Shown: positions 23,439-32,968, counted from the first letter of the stretch. The stretch: DNA of 44,603 nucleotides from DASYLJ01 sp964432595 (GCA_964432595.1 CAYSOF010000038.1:1-44603); one strand, 5' to 3'. Translations and numbers: made by a program. Notes: a model not told the origin generated them from the sequence alone.

Positions 23439-25226
23439 ATGTCCGACGCGTCCGACCTCCGGCAGCCGGCACTCCCCGGCTTCCCCGAGGCGCCTCGCCT
23501 GGCCACCGCGGCCGAGGTGGCCGCCGAAGTCGCCGACCTGCGCGCGGCGTGGGCGGCGGGCGATCAGGCCGACGTCGTGCTGCGCAAACGCTGCGACCAA
23601 CGTCTCGCGGTGCTCCGCGCGCGATGGCGCGAGCAGGCCGAGCTGTTCGGCGCGTCCGACGTCACGGCGCTGCGCGATCTCGCGACGGCGCTCCGCCGGC
23701 CGATCCGGCGTGCGCCCGGCGGCGATCCGCACGACGTTCTCCGCGACGTCTTCGGCTACGAGGCGTTCCGTACCGGGCAGCTCGACATCATCCGGTCGGT
23801 GCTCGACGGCCGCGACTGCATCGGCGTCATGCCGACGGGCGCGGGCAAGTCGCTGACGTACCAGATCCCGGCGCGCATGCTCGGCGGGCTGACGCTCGTC
23901 ATCTCGCCGCTGATCGCGCTCATGAAGGATCAGGTCGACGCGATGGAGCAGGTGGGCCTGCGCGCGACGTTCCTCAACTCGAGCCTCGAGCCGGCCGAGC
24001 GACGGACCCGCGTCGAAGGCCTGCGTGCCGGCGCCTACGAACTGCTGTACGCGGCGCCCGAGGGCCTGGAGGCGTCGGTCGGCGGCGCCGTCGTCGGGCT
24101 CGACCTCCGCCTCATCGCCGTCGACGAGGCGCACTGCATCAGCCAGTGGGGCCACGATTTCCGGCCCGCGTACCGGAACCTGGCGGGGCTGAAGCGCCGC
24201 TTCGGCGACATCCCGGTCCTGGCGCTGACGGCCACCGCCACGCCGGCGGTCATGCGCGACATCGTCGGCCAGCTGGCGATGGTCGATCCCGTCGAGCTGC
24301 GCGGCTCGTTCTTCCGGCCGAACCTGCACGTGCACTGCTACCGGAAGGGACCGGAGATGGGACTCGGCGTGCGCGACGCCGTCACGCGGCTCGTCGCCGC
24401 GCGCGCCGGACAGAGCGGCATCGTGTACTGCCTGTCGCGGAAGTCGGTGGAGTCGATGGCGGCCCACCTGCAGGCGCTCGGCATCCGCGCGCTCGCCTAT
24501 CACGCGGGCATGGAGGCCGAGGAGCGCACGCGCGTGCAGGACGCCTTCCGGCGCGACGACGCCGACGTCATCGTGGCGACCGTCGCGTTCGGCATGGGCA
24601 TCGACAAGTCGAACGTGCGCTACGTGATCCACCGCGACATGCCGAAGTCGCTCGAGGGCTACTACCAGGAGATCGGCCGCGCCGGCCGCGACGGCGTCGC
24701 CAGCGACTGCATCCTCTTCTACTCGTGGGCCGACGTGCTGAGCTACGAGCGCTTTCACGACGACGCCGAGCCGGACGTGGCCGAGCAGCACCGCCGGCAG
24801 GTCCGCGAGATGTTCCGCTTCGCCGATCGCACGACCTGCCGGCACCAAGGCCTGGTCGCCCATCTCGGCGAGCGCATCGACGCGTGCGGCGCGTCGTGCG
24901 ACGTCTGCACCAAGAGCGACATCGTGGCCGCGACGCCCGCGGTGCCGCGGCGGGGCCGCGGCAAGACGGCGATCACGTTTCGTCCGGCCGACGCGGCGCC
25001 CGTCGGCGGCGACGAGGCGGCGTTCCTGCGCCTGAAGGCGCTGCGCAAGCAGCTGGCCGACGCCGACGGCATCCCCGCCTATCTGATCTTCAGTGACGCC
25101 ACGCTGCTCGCGCTGGTCGCGGCGAACCCGGCCAGCGAAGACGACATGCTGGGCGTGTCGGGCGTCGGACCGAAGAAGCTGGCGCGTTACGGCGCGGCGT
25201 TCCTGCAGGCGCTGCGCGAGCCCTGA
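23439..25226 (+). CDS. recQ: RecQ ATP-dependent DNA helicase
   Basis: The protein is 595 residues from ATG 23439. An N-terminal extension of about 95 residues, not usual for RecQ, precedes the helicase. Motifs: Walker A MPTGAGKS (131-138), SPLIALMKDQV, DEAHCISQWGHDFRP (229-243), LTATATP, then the second RecA domain with AYHAGM, VATVAFGMGIDKSNVR and QEIGRAGRDG. The RQC zinc cysteines follow (CRHQGL...CGASCDVC), and an HRDC domain closes the protein (DDMLGVSGVGPKKLARYG). The winged-helix part of RQC seems short. It unwinds DNA in recombination and replication restart. Confidence 0.92.
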   Translation: MSDASDLRQPALPGFPEAPRLATAAEVAAEVADLRAAWAAGDQADVVLRKRCDQRLAVLRARWREQAELFGASDVTALRDLATALRRPIRRAPGGDPHDVLRDVFGYEAFRTGQLDIIRSVLDGRDCIGVMPTGAGKSLTYQIPARMLGGLTLVISPLIALMKDQVDAMEQVGLRATFLNSSLEPAERRTRVEGLRAGAYELLYAAPEGLEASVGGAVVGLDLRLIAVDEAHCISQWGHDFRPAYRNLAGLKRRFGDIPVLALTATATPAVMRDIVGQLAMVDPVELRGSFFRPNLHVHCYRKGPEMGLGVRDAVTRLVAARAGQSGIVYCLSRKSVESMAAHLQALGIRALAYHAGMEAEERTRVQDAFRRDDADVIVATVAFGMGIDKSNVRYVIHRDMPKSLEGYYQEIGRAGRDGVASDCILFYSWADVLSYERFHDDAEPDVAEQHRRQVREMFRFADRTTCRHQGLVAHLGERIDACGASCDVCTKSDIVAATPAVPRRGRGKTAITFRPADAAPVGGDEAAFLRLKALRKQLADADGIPAYLIFSDATLLALVAANPASEDDMLGVSGVGPKKLARYGAAFLQALREP

Positions 25227-25229
25227 CGA

Positions 25230-26000
25230 TCACCGCGGGCGCGGCGTCATCGGCGTGTCGAACGAGAAACCGGTCGCGGGCTCGAGCGCGATCGACTTCC
25301 CGCCGAGCCCGCCGTAGCCGGCGTCGTGCGCGACGGTGACCGAGCCGGAGACGTCGGGGACGACGGCCTGCGTCTGCAGGACGAACGACGCCCTGGGCGC
25401 GAGCGCGAACGGCGCCGTCTCGAGCAGCGTCCCGCTGGCGCTCCAGAACCGGACGTTGCCGGACACCTGCTGGTCGCGGGGGTTCTGCAGCACGACCACG
25501 GTCACCTGCGTGCCCGTGTTGTTGAAGCGCGGAATCGCGTACGTCGTCTCGTACGCGCGGAGGCGATACGTCGCCGTGTTGCGGCACTTGGGGCCGCAGC
25601 CCTCGGAGCGCACGCGCAGCAGCTCGCCGTCGACGCCGTTCGCGGTCGCGTTCTCCCAGCGCAGCGTCCGCGTGCCGCCGAGGCCCGCCGCCGCCGACGC
25701 CTGCAGCACGGTCGTGCCGTCGGCGGCGACCCGCTCGAGCACGATCGGCAGCACCGGCGCCGTCGCGCCGTCGACGACGACCTCGTACGACGAGTACGGC
25801 TCCTGGCGGAGGCGATACCAGTCGACGTCCCCCGCACCGCGGCGCGCCTGCAGGTCGTGCACCTCGTCGCTCCCGTGCACCACCTCGGTGCCGCCGCCGG
25901 GCACGTCGTCGTCGGGGATGCCCTTGTCCCAGGCGTCGATCGCGCCGGCGGCGTTGGCGCACAGCACGAGACCGGCGATCGCGAACAGGAAGACCCGCAT
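25230..26000 (-). CDS. Secreted beta-rich hypothetical protein
   Basis: The protein is 256 residues from ATG 26000 with GGAGGTGACG upstream. The signal peptide VFLFAIAGLVLCANAAGA is cleaved near 20. The mature part opens with an Asp/Gly-rich segment (DAWDKGIPDDDVPGG), then a PPC-like beta domain (DVDWYRLRQEPYSSYEVVVDG) and a C-terminal region with two cysteines (GCGPKC) and Ig-like strands. The function is not known; it is probably a surface or periplasmic protein. It is divergent from the GNAT gene across 94 bases. Confidence 0.75.
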   Translation of the reverse strand: MRVFLFAIAGLVLCANAAGAIDAWDKGIPDDDVPGGGTEVVHGSDEVHDLQARRGAGDVDWYRLRQEPYSSYEVVVDGATAPVLPIVLERVAADGTTVLQASAAAGLGGTRTLRWENATANGVDGELLRVRSEGCGPKCRNTATYRLRAYETTYAIPRFNNTGTQVTVVVLQNPRDQQVSGNVRFWSASGTLLETAPFALAPRASFVLQTQAVVPDVSGSVTVAHDAGYGGLGGKSIALEPATGFSFDTPMTPRPR

Positions 26001-26094
26001 CGTCGTCACCTCCCGTCGGCCTGATACCCGCTCGGCGGCGTGCCGTCGAGCACGTCGGCTTGACTGCGTCCGCGGCACGTGAAAGCGGCGCCGC

Positions 26095-26877
26095 ATGGAT
26101 GCGGCGGAGCGGCTCGCGCTGATCGATCTCAACATGCAGGAGATGTATCGCGAGGACGCGCGCGTGATGCCGGGCGGGTTCGTCGTCGAGCGCGCGGGGC
26201 TGGTGATGGTCGGCTCGCCGGCGGGTACGCACTTCACCAACATGGTGATGCCCGTGCGGGCGGTGGACGTCGCCACGGTGCGCGCCGAAGCTGCGGCAGT
26301 GTTCGGGCCGGGCGGCATGCCGTGGTCGGTCTGGACGCGTGCCCACGCCGACGCGGCGCTCGAGGCCGAGCTCACGGCGCGCGGCTTCCTCGAGCTCGTG
26401 ACGGTGCCCGCCATGGTGCTCGAGACCGCCGCGGTGGCGCCGGTGCCGATGCCCGACGACGTCGTGCTGCGGCCGGTGACGAGCGACGCCGACGTGGAGG
26501 CGTACGGGCGCGTCATGGCCGATGCCTGGAGCGTCTACGGCGTCGACCACGCCGCGACGCTCGCGCACTTCGTCGCCGCGGAGAGCCTGATCGCGCCGAC
26601 GCGCTGGGCGGTGCTGGCGTGGCGCGGCGACGTGCCGATCGCCGGCGCGATCCTCTACGTGTCGCACGACGTCGGCGGCATCGGCTGGGTCGGCACGGTA
26701 CCGGCGGACCACGGCCGCGGCTACGGCGCGGTGGTGACGGCGGCGGTCGCGGCGGAGGGCGTCCGTCGCGGCGTGCGCTTCCTGTCGCTGCAGGCGTCGC
26801 CGATGGGTGCGCCGGTGTACCGTCGCATGGGCTTCACGACGCCGTCGTCCTACCGTGTCTTCGTCGCGCGGGATTGA
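26095..26877 (+). CDS. GNAT family N-acetyltransferase
   Basis: The protein is 260 residues. The C-terminal half is a GNAT domain: DVVLRPVTSDADVEAYGRVM, the acetyl-CoA loop GWVGTVPADHGRGYGAVV (motif A, R/Q-x-x-G-x-G/A) and the ending YRRMGFTTPSSYRVF. The N-terminal half is a second, degenerate GNAT-like unit, giving a tandem arrangement. The acyl acceptor cannot be told from sequence. The next gene starts 33 bases downstream on the same strand. Confidence 0.85.
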   Translation: MDAAERLALIDLNMQEMYREDARVMPGGFVVERAGLVMVGSPAGTHFTNMVMPVRAVDVATVRAEAAAVFGPGGMPWSVWTRAHADAALEAELTARGFLELVTVPAMVLETAAVAPVPMPDDVVLRPVTSDADVEAYGRVMADAWSVYGVDHAATLAHFVAAESLIAPTRWAVLAWRGDVPIAGAILYVSHDVGGIGWVGTVPADHGRGYGAVVTAAVAAEGVRRGVRFLSLQASPMGAPVYRRMGFTTPSSYRVFVARD

Positions 26878-26909
26878 CGGCGGAAAGCCGCATCGACTAA
26901 CCCCGAAGG

Positions 26910-27923
26910 GTGAGCCGGCTTCGACTGCCAGACCTCCGCGCGCTCGACGGGATCGCGCCCGCCGCGCCGCCGCCCACCCCCGTACAGGTCGTCGGCATCC
27001 TGCTCTCGCGCCGTCAGTTCCTGAAGGCCGCGAGCGCCGCCGCCGTCGTCGCGAGCCTGCCGTGGCAGCGCGTCGAGCGCGCATGGGCCGCGCGGCGCGG
27101 CCGCTTCTTCACGCGGACGGAGCGGCGCACGCTCGACGCCCTCGTCGACTCGATCCTCCCGCCCGACGCCGATCCCGGCGCCAGCGCGCTCGGTGTCGTC
27201 AAATACATCGAGCGCTGGCTCTCCGCGTTCGACGTCCGCGTCCCGCTCGTCTTCGCGGGCGGTCCGTACAGCGGCCGGCGCCCGTTCATCGACTACGACG
27301 ACGGCACGCCGTCGAAGAAGCGGCCGCGCAATCTCTTCAAGCGGTTCGTGCCGCCGAACCGCCTGCAGTCGCTGCAGTGGCGCTGGGAGCTCTTCGGCAC
27401 CGCCGGGCTCGACGCGTCGGAGCAGGCGCTCGTCGCGCCGCTCGACGCCCAGCGGGGCGGGGCGCTCGTCGGGCTGCGCGATCACTACCGCGACGGGCTG
27501 GCGCGGCTCGATGCGCTCGCACGGACGGAAGCCGGCGCGTCGTTCCATCAGCTCGATGCCGCGGGGCAGGCGACGGTCCGCAATCTCGCGCGCACGCGGT
27601 TCCCGCTGGACCCGCGCCGCGGCATGAACTTCATCGACCTCGTCGTGCAGCACGCGATCGAGGGCGCCTTCGCGGCGCCCGAGTACGGCGGCAACCGCCG
27701 CGTCGACGGCTGGCGGCTGCTGCGCGTCGAGGGCGACAGCCAGCCGCTGGGCTATGCGCTCTATTCGCGCGCCACCGGCGGCTTCACCGAGCGTCCGGAC
27801 CAGCCGCTCTCGACGCCGAATCCCGACGAGCTCGCGGGGCCGTTGCCCATCTCGGCCGAGGCCGATCAGATCCAGCAGATCATCGTCGCCACGAGCGGCC
27901 TGTTCGAGGAGTCCTGCTCATGA
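26910..27923 (+). CDS. Tat-exported gluconate 2-dehydrogenase subunit 3 family protein
   Basis: The protein is 337 residues from GTG 26910. A twin-arginine signal, LSRRQFLKAASAAAVVASLP, lies at about 33-52 after a 30-residue leader; an internal GTG start would give a more ordinary signal. The body matches the subunit 3 family: FFTRTERRTLDALVDSILPPDADPGA, then ...FHQLDAAGQATVRNLAR and MNFIDLVVQHAIEGAFAAPEYGGN. This small subunit escorts the GMC flavoprotein through Tat. The stop overlaps the GMC start (ATGA at 27920-27923), so the two form a coupled operon. Confidence 0.85.
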   Translation: MSRLRLPDLRALDGIAPAAPPPTPVQVVGILLSRRQFLKAASAAAVVASLPWQRVERAWAARRGRFFTRTERRTLDALVDSILPPDADPGASALGVVKYIERWLSAFDVRVPLVFAGGPYSGRRPFIDYDDGTPSKKRPRNLFKRFVPPNRLQSLQWRWELFGTAGLDASEQALVAPLDAQRGGALVGLRDHYRDGLARLDALARTEAGASFHQLDAAGQATVRNLARTRFPLDPRRGMNFIDLVVQHAIEGAFAAPEYGGNRRVDGWRLLRVEGDSQPLGYALYSRATGGFTERPDQPLSTPNPDELAGPLPISAEADQIQQIIVATSGLFEESCS

Positions 27924-29743
27924 AGCGCCGCACGCTCGACGACGGCGTCCTCGGCAACCGGAGCCTCGCGCGCTTCGACGTGTGCATCATCGGCAGCGGC
28001 GCGGGTGGCGGCACGGCCGCCGGCGTGCTCGCGGCGGCGGGCAAGACGGTGCTCGTGCTCGAAGCCGGGCCGAACCCGTTCCCGGGGCTCGATCAGGCGG
28101 GCGCGTTGCCCGAGGGCCTGCACTCGAACGACGAGCTCAAGTACCAGGTGCGCAACTTCATCACGCCGTCGCCCGCGCTCGAGCCGCGCACGTTCCGCGC
28201 GACGGCTGCCCAGACCGCGACCATCAACGACGACGTCAACGTCCTCCCGAAGTGCGTCGGCGGCGCCTGGTCGCACGCGGACATGAAGGTGCCGCGCTTC
28301 ACCGGCGTCGACTTCGAGATGGTGAGCGCGATGCAGCGCGCCAAGGACGCGCACCCGAGCCTCGAGGTGCCCGGCTTCTTCGGCGACGCCGCGAGCGCCA
28401 ACTGGGTCGACTGGCCGTTCGGCTACGACGAGCTGGAGCCGTTCTACGCGGCGGCCGAGCGCGCGCTCGGCGTGGCCGGCGACGACTCGAACCCGTTCGC
28501 GCCGCCGCGCTCGACGCCGTACCCGATGCCGGCCCATCCGGACATGTACCTGTCCGTGCTCCTGCGCGACGGCTGCAGCCGCACGGCCTTCCTCGGCGGG
28601 GCGCTGTCGCCGCACCACTATCCGGCGGCGATCAACTCGCGCTTCTATCCCGACGATCCCGCGCTCCAGCGACCGCCGTGCAACCAGTGCGGTCCCTGCA
28701 GCGGCTTCGGCTGTCCCATCCACGCGAAGGGCTCGTCGGCGGTGACGCTGCTGCGGCAGGCGTTGCTCTCCGGCGCGTGCCAGCTGCGCTACGGCTGCCA
28801 GGCGACGCAGCTGGTGAACGACGGCGGACACGTCTCGGCGGTCACGTACGTCGACGGCACCGGCGCGGTGCAGACCGCGACCGCGGACGCGTACCTCCTG
28901 GCGGCGTCGTCGATCGAGTCCGCACGGCTGTGCCTCCTGTCGCCGGGGCCGGGCGGTGGCGCCCTCGGCAACGCGAGCGGGCAGCTCGGCCAGAACCTGA
29001 TGTTCCACTATCAGACCAACGTGAACGGCTTCCTGCCGCGCCGCGTGCACGGGAACCGCGGCATGGCGGTCACGAGCGGGCTCTCCGACTTCCGCGGCGT
29101 CGAGCCCGGCGGCGCCGAGGTGCGCGTCGTCCAGACCGCCGGCGGCGCGCGCGCGTACCTCGGCGGCATCGTCGAGTTCGCGGCGCCGCAGGGGCTCACC
29201 ATCACCGAGGACGGCGCGGTGTACGCGTTCCAGCTTCGCACGGCGCTCGGCCAGCCGCTGAAGAACGCGCTGCGCGACCAGCCGATCGGCCAGCACCTGT
29301 TCGGGCTCCTCATGCAGGGCGAGGACGCGCCACGGCGCGAGAACGACGTCACGCTCGATCCGACGGTGCGTGACGTGTTCGGCCTGCCGGTCGCGCGCGT
29401 CACCTACGAGAACCACGCGTTCGAGCGCGAGGCGCGCGCGTTCTACCTGCCCGTCATGAAGGAGATCGTCGCGAACGCGGGCACCGACCGCGTGTTCGCG
29501 GCGCCGTGCGACGCCGTCTTCGGCCCGCCCACCTCGCGGCACGTCGTCGGCACGCTGCGCATGGGCACCGATCCGGCGACGTCGGTCACGCGTCCCGACG
29601 GGCGCTTCCACGACGTCGACAACCTGTACTGCGTCGACGGCGGCGTGTTCCCGACCGGCGGCGGCTGGAACCCGACGCTCACGATCGTCGCCCTGGCGAT
29701 GCGCACGGCGCACGCCATCGCAGGCACCGTCGTCTCTCCCTAG
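27920..29743 (+). CDS. GMC-family FAD oxidoreductase with Cys cluster
   Basis: The protein is 607 residues. The FAD Rossmann motif GSGAGGG is at 25-31 with VLVLEAG at 44-50. A Cys-rich insert CNQCGPCSGFGCPIHAKGSS near 254-273 is shared with some sugar and sterol-type GMC dehydrogenases. The C-terminal active-site region has the RHVVGTLRMG histidine and GGWNPTLTIVALAMR. No signal of its own is seen, as expected if the Tat-bearing partner carries it. It likely oxidises an alcohol or sugar in the periplasm with electrons passed to a respiratory acceptor; the substrate is unknown. The stop overlaps the convergent gene. Confidence 0.9.
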   Translation: MKRRTLDDGVLGNRSLARFDVCIIGSGAGGGTAAGVLAAAGKTVLVLEAGPNPFPGLDQAGALPEGLHSNDELKYQVRNFITPSPALEPRTFRATAAQTATINDDVNVLPKCVGGAWSHADMKVPRFTGVDFEMVSAMQRAKDAHPSLEVPGFFGDAASANWVDWPFGYDELEPFYAAAERALGVAGDDSNPFAPPRSTPYPMPAHPDMYLSVLLRDGCSRTAFLGGALSPHHYPAAINSRFYPDDPALQRPPCNQCGPCSGFGCPIHAKGSSAVTLLRQALLSGACQLRYGCQATQLVNDGGHVSAVTYVDGTGAVQTATADAYLLAASSIESARLCLLSPGPGGGALGNASGQLGQNLMFHYQTNVNGFLPRRVHGNRGMAVTSGLSDFRGVEPGGAEVRVVQTAGGARAYLGGIVEFAAPQGLTITEDGAVYAFQLRTALGQPLKNALRDQPIGQHLFGLLMQGEDAPRRENDVTLDPTVRDVFGLPVARVTYENHAFEREARAFYLPVMKEIVANAGTDRVFAAPCDAVFGPPTSRHVVGTLRMGTDPATSVTRPDGRFHDVDNLYCVDGGVFPTGGGWNPTLTIVALAMRTAHAIAGTVVSP

Positions 29744-30771
29744 TCGGGCGCCCGCGCGGTCCACCCGTCCCGGAGCTGCTGCCACTCCGCAGCCTCGGTG
29801 TGCCATTCGCAGTAGACCGCGAGACCGTCGACGAGCTGGCGGCCGGGCGCGATCGCGGCCAGCCGCCGGCGCACGAGCGCGAGCGTGTGCGGGACGTTCT
29901 CGACCGCGAGGTCGCGATACTTCCGCAGCGGCTCTTCGTTCACGAACGTGCCGACGGCGAGGAGCAGCTGCGGCGTATCGGCGCCCAGCGCGCGTTCGAT
30001 CGCCTGGAAGTGCCGGAGCTGTTCGTCCAACCCGCGTTCGTACGTCGACGGGTCGCCGATCCCCGTGTCGTAGAAGAGGAAGGCGAGCTGATCGACGGTG
30101 CGCGCGAGGGCCGTCGCCTCCGCCACGGTGTGCTTCCGCTTCCACGGCTTCGTCGCCGATGCGGTGGAGACCACCACCGACGAGAGGAAGCGCCGCGGAA
30201 AGCGTGCGCGCGCGTCCTGATGGAACCCGAGCAGGCCGCCGGCGTAGCCCGCGGCCGCGTCCGGCGCGGCGGCGTCGTCGCGCAGGTACGGCTCGTCGGG
30301 CAGCACGAGCTCGAAGTCGAAGTGCACCCCGTCGATCGGCAGGGTCGCGAAGAGGCGACCGACCGCGTCGAGCGCGGTGGCGCGCCAGGCGGGATCGTGC
30401 AGCCGGACCGTCTTGCCCTGCAGCCCGCCGACCCACGGCAAGACCTCGAGCCCGGGATGCACGGACTGCATGCGCTCGATGCTCCTGCGCGCGGTGGCGG
30501 ACGTGGCCCAGTCCGGCAAGCTGCCGTCGGCACGAAACGGGCCGGAGAAGACGTAGGCGTACTTGATGCCGGCATCGCGCAGGGTCGTCGCGAACTCCGT
30601 CACGTCCTCGGGACGGAGCGGCTCGCCGGTGGTGGGCGCGTGACCGCGGAAGAACATGCTGCGCGCCCACGCCGCGTTCTCCTGCCCGAGCACCGGGTCC
30701 TCGGACGTCGACGCCGCGGCGAACGCGACCACCATCGCCAGGAAAACCAAGCTCCACGTCGCACGGGCCAC
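29740..30771 (-). CDS. Secreted TIM-barrel protein, GH18-like
   Basis: The protein is 343 residues from GTG 30771 with a signal peptide (SLVFLAMVVAFAAAS). The barrel strand IDGVHFDFELV resembles the GH18 signature DGxxxDxE with the catalytic glutamate in place. Other strands are KYAYVFSG, LEVLPWVGG and LLLAVGTFV. It could be a chitinase-like or a glycosidase-like carbohydrate-binding protein; one residue of the usual DxxDxDxE (His for the second Asp) differs, so activity is uncertain. It is convergent with the GMC gene and divergent from the PP-loop gene. Confidence 0.65.
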   Translation of the reverse strand: MARATWSLVFLAMVVAFAAASTSEDPVLGQENAAWARSMFFRGHAPTTGEPLRPEDVTEFATTLRDAGIKYAYVFSGPFRADGSLPDWATSATARRSIERMQSVHPGLEVLPWVGGLQGKTVRLHDPAWRATALDAVGRLFATLPIDGVHFDFELVLPDEPYLRDDAAAPDAAAGYAGGLLGFHQDARARFPRRFLSSVVVSTASATKPWKRKHTVAEATALARTVDQLAFLFYDTGIGDPSTYERGLDEQLRHFQAIERALGADTPQLLLAVGTFVNEEPLRKYRDLAVENVPHTLALVRRRLAAIAPGRQLVDGLAVYCEWHTEAAEWQQLRDGWTARAPD

Positions 30772-30838
30772 GGGGCCGCCTCATACCATGCGCCCGCGAT
30801 TGACTCCGACCCGGACGCGTTTCTATTGCGAGCCCGGC

Positions 30839-32665
30839 ATGATCGTTCGTCGCCCGTGGATCGAGCTCGACGCGGATCGTGCGCGGCTGCGGGTCCGCGT
30901 GGAGAGCGAACGGTCGACGTTCGCGCCGCGCGACGTGCGAATCGCGGTCCCGCGCGCCTACGCGGACTGGCTCGACACGTCCGGCAATCCGTGGCTGTCG
31001 TCGCTGCTCTTCCTGGCCGGGACCGTCGGCGAGCGGCTGCGGATCGAGGCGCCGGTGTCGCCGCGCCTGCTCGCGGCGGTTCCGCAGGTGTTGCGGCTGT
31101 GCAGCGCCTGGTGGCCGCTGGCCGAGGTCGACGTCGAAGCGGACGCGGCACCGGCCGACGTCGCGCCGCCGGGCGCCGAGACGTTGTGCTGCTTCACCCG
31201 CGGCGTCGACTCCTGGTACGCGGCGCTGCGGCGGTCGCCGGCAGCCGCGGTCCCGCGCCTGACGGGCCTGCTCTACGTGCCCGACTTCGACCGCCAGTAC
31301 GCGCCGGCGCGACGGCGCGAGGCGGTCCGGCGGACGACGGAAGCGGCCGATCGCCTGCACCTGCCGCTGCTCGTCGTCCTCGAGCACGACATCCGCGAGC
31401 TGCTCGACCCGATCATGCCGTGGGACTTCACGCACGGCGGCGTCCTGGCGGGCGTCGGGCTCGCCCTGGGAACGGCCGTCGCGACGCTGGTCGTGCCCGG
31501 CACGCACGATCGCGCGCATCTGCCGCCGTACGGGACGCATCCCGATCTCGACCCGTTGTGGTCGTCCGAGCGGACCACGATCGTCTACGACGCCCCCGAC
31601 GTGACGCGCACCGCGAAGGTGCACGCGGTCTCGGCGTCCGCGCTCGCGCTGCCGCGCCTCAAGGTGTGCTGGGAGGCCGACGTCGACGACAACTGCGGCC
31701 GCTGTCGGAAGTGCGTCCGAACGATGCTGCAGCTCGCCTTTGCCGGGCGGCTCGACGGCGCGCCGTTCGCGGCGCCGTTGACGATGGCGGCGTTCCTCGC
31801 GCTGCCGCCGCCGAAGCGCGAGGCGCGGCGCATGCTCTTCACCGAGCTGTACGACGCGATTCCGGCCGATGCGACGTGGGACGCGTGGCGCGAGGCGCTG
31901 CGCGCGCGCCTCTCGTGGTGGCATCCGGACGCACCGGCGACGGTCCGCCTCGCGACGGGCCGCACCGTCGTGGTCGAGGCGCCGCCCGGCACCGCGCCGT
32001 CGCTCGCGGCGCCGCGAGCGCGCGGCGTGCTGCCCGGCTTGCTCGTGCCCCGCGACGACACCGCCGCGCTCGACGTGCCGGGCGTCGATCGCATCGAGGT
32101 GACGTGGACGCGGGCGGCGCCGGGGCGAGTGGCGCTCCCCTGGCGACCGACGGCGTGCGCGCGAGAAGGCCTCGTCGCGGCGTGCCGCGACGTCGGGCAG
32201 CGCGCTGCGCCGTGGTGCCTCCTCGACCTGCCCACGGCGGGTACGGCGGAGGTCGTGCACGTGCTGACGCGCGCCTGGGGGCCGGGGCTCGTCTGCACGC
32301 CGCATCGCATGCTGCCGGACGGCGATCATGGCACGCCGCGGGCGGAGGCCGTCGCGATGCAGCGCCAAGCGCGGGTGCGGGCGTGGCGCGGCGACGGCGT
32401 GACGCTCGATCCGTTCCGGGTCCTCGAGGCGCTGCGCCACGGGTGCCTGCCGCTGCAATGCGTGGACGCGGACGAGCACGACACGCTGGTCGCGGCGCTG
32501 CCGCGCGGGCTCGACGCCTTCGTGCTGTCGCTCGACGACGTCGATGCGCCGCTCGACACGGCGGCCGTCGCGCGACGACTCGAGCGCGGCCTGTCCGTCA
32601 TCCTGCGGGGATCACTCGAGCGCGACCTCCACCGCGTGCTGCAGTCGGTCGGGGCGGTCGCCTAA
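30839..32665 (+). CDS. PP-loop (QueC-like) ATPase fused to a glycosyltransferase-like C-terminus
   Basis: The protein is 608 residues from ATG 30839 (ATG 30788 is an alternative). FTRGVDSWYAAL at 119-130 is a PP-loop of the SGGxDS type, with Thr-Arg in place of Ser-Gly. A zinc-binding set, C277 and CGRCRKC (C286, C289, C292), follows. This is the QueC/PAPS-like pattern of adenylating enzymes. From about 380 a second part ends in FRVLEALRHGCLPLQCV, a segment like the nucleotide-sugar region of exostosin/GT families. No signal peptide is seen. It probably adenylates a carboxylate or thiol substrate in polysaccharide or secondary metabolism; this role is inference. Confidence 0.65.
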   Translation: MIVRRPWIELDADRARLRVRVESERSTFAPRDVRIAVPRAYADWLDTSGNPWLSSLLFLAGTVGERLRIEAPVSPRLLAAVPQVLRLCSAWWPLAEVDVEADAAPADVAPPGAETLCCFTRGVDSWYAALRRSPAAAVPRLTGLLYVPDFDRQYAPARRREAVRRTTEAADRLHLPLLVVLEHDIRELLDPIMPWDFTHGGVLAGVGLALGTAVATLVVPGTHDRAHLPPYGTHPDLDPLWSSERTTIVYDAPDVTRTAKVHAVSASALALPRLKVCWEADVDDNCGRCRKCVRTMLQLAFAGRLDGAPFAAPLTMAAFLALPPPKREARRMLFTELYDAIPADATWDAWREALRARLSWWHPDAPATVRLATGRTVVVEAPPGTAPSLAAPRARGVLPGLLVPRDDTAALDVPGVDRIEVTWTRAAPGRVALPWRPTACAREGLVAACRDVGQRAAPWCLLDLPTAGTAEVVHVLTRAWGPGLVCTPHRMLPDGDHGTPRAEAVAMQRQARVRAWRGDGVTLDPFRVLEALRHGCLPLQCVDADEHDTLVAALPRGLDAFVLSLDDVDAPLDTAAVARRLERGLSVILRGSLERDLHRVLQSVGAVA

Positions 32666-32928
32666 CGCCGCGGCGGGATCGGGTAGAGCTCGTCCAGCAT
32701 GCCGTTGCGGCGAAAGCCGACGGACTCGCGATGGACGAGCAGCTCCCAGCGTGCATGCCGCTCCGATCCATCGATGCGTGCATCCGCCGCCGGCGCGTCA
32801 GGGCGAGGGCGGCGCGTCGTCCGGAGCAGGGGCCGGAGCAGGAGGGGGTCGCATCGTCGGTCTCGTCGACCGTCGCCACGAAGCCGCATGCGCATCCGCT
32901 TCGTGAATTGAGCGTTACGACGCGCCAT
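32662..32928 (-). CDS. Possible small protein with convergent 3' overlap
   Basis: The frame is open for 88 codons from ATG 32928. The C-terminal third (ARWELLVHRESVGFRRNGMLDELYPIPPRR) reads like real protein and stops 4 bases inside the convergent PP-loop gene, as several other genes here do. The N-terminal part is Arg/Leu-rich and unconvincing, so the start may be later or a frameshift may exist near 32790. No family is recognised. Confidence 0.35.
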   Translation of the reverse strand: MARRNAQFTKRMRMRLRGDGRRDRRCDPLLLRPLLRTTRRPRPDAPAADARIDGSERHARWELLVHRESVGFRRNGMLDELYPIPPRR

Positions 32929-32968
32929 TTACGTGGATCGGAAAAAGCGCGGGTGTTAGGCGAGCCCC

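Noticed and set aside
27866..32479. Very long minus-strand open frame (about 1500 codons) across the GMC and PP-loop genes
   Set aside because: It overlaps well-supported genes, is dominated by Arg/Ala/Val as expected for antisense of GC-rich coding, and has no motif or ribosome site.
32900..32968. Pho box upstream of phoD
   Set aside because: No sequence near CTGTCAT repeats is present; control by phosphate cannot be read from the DNA.
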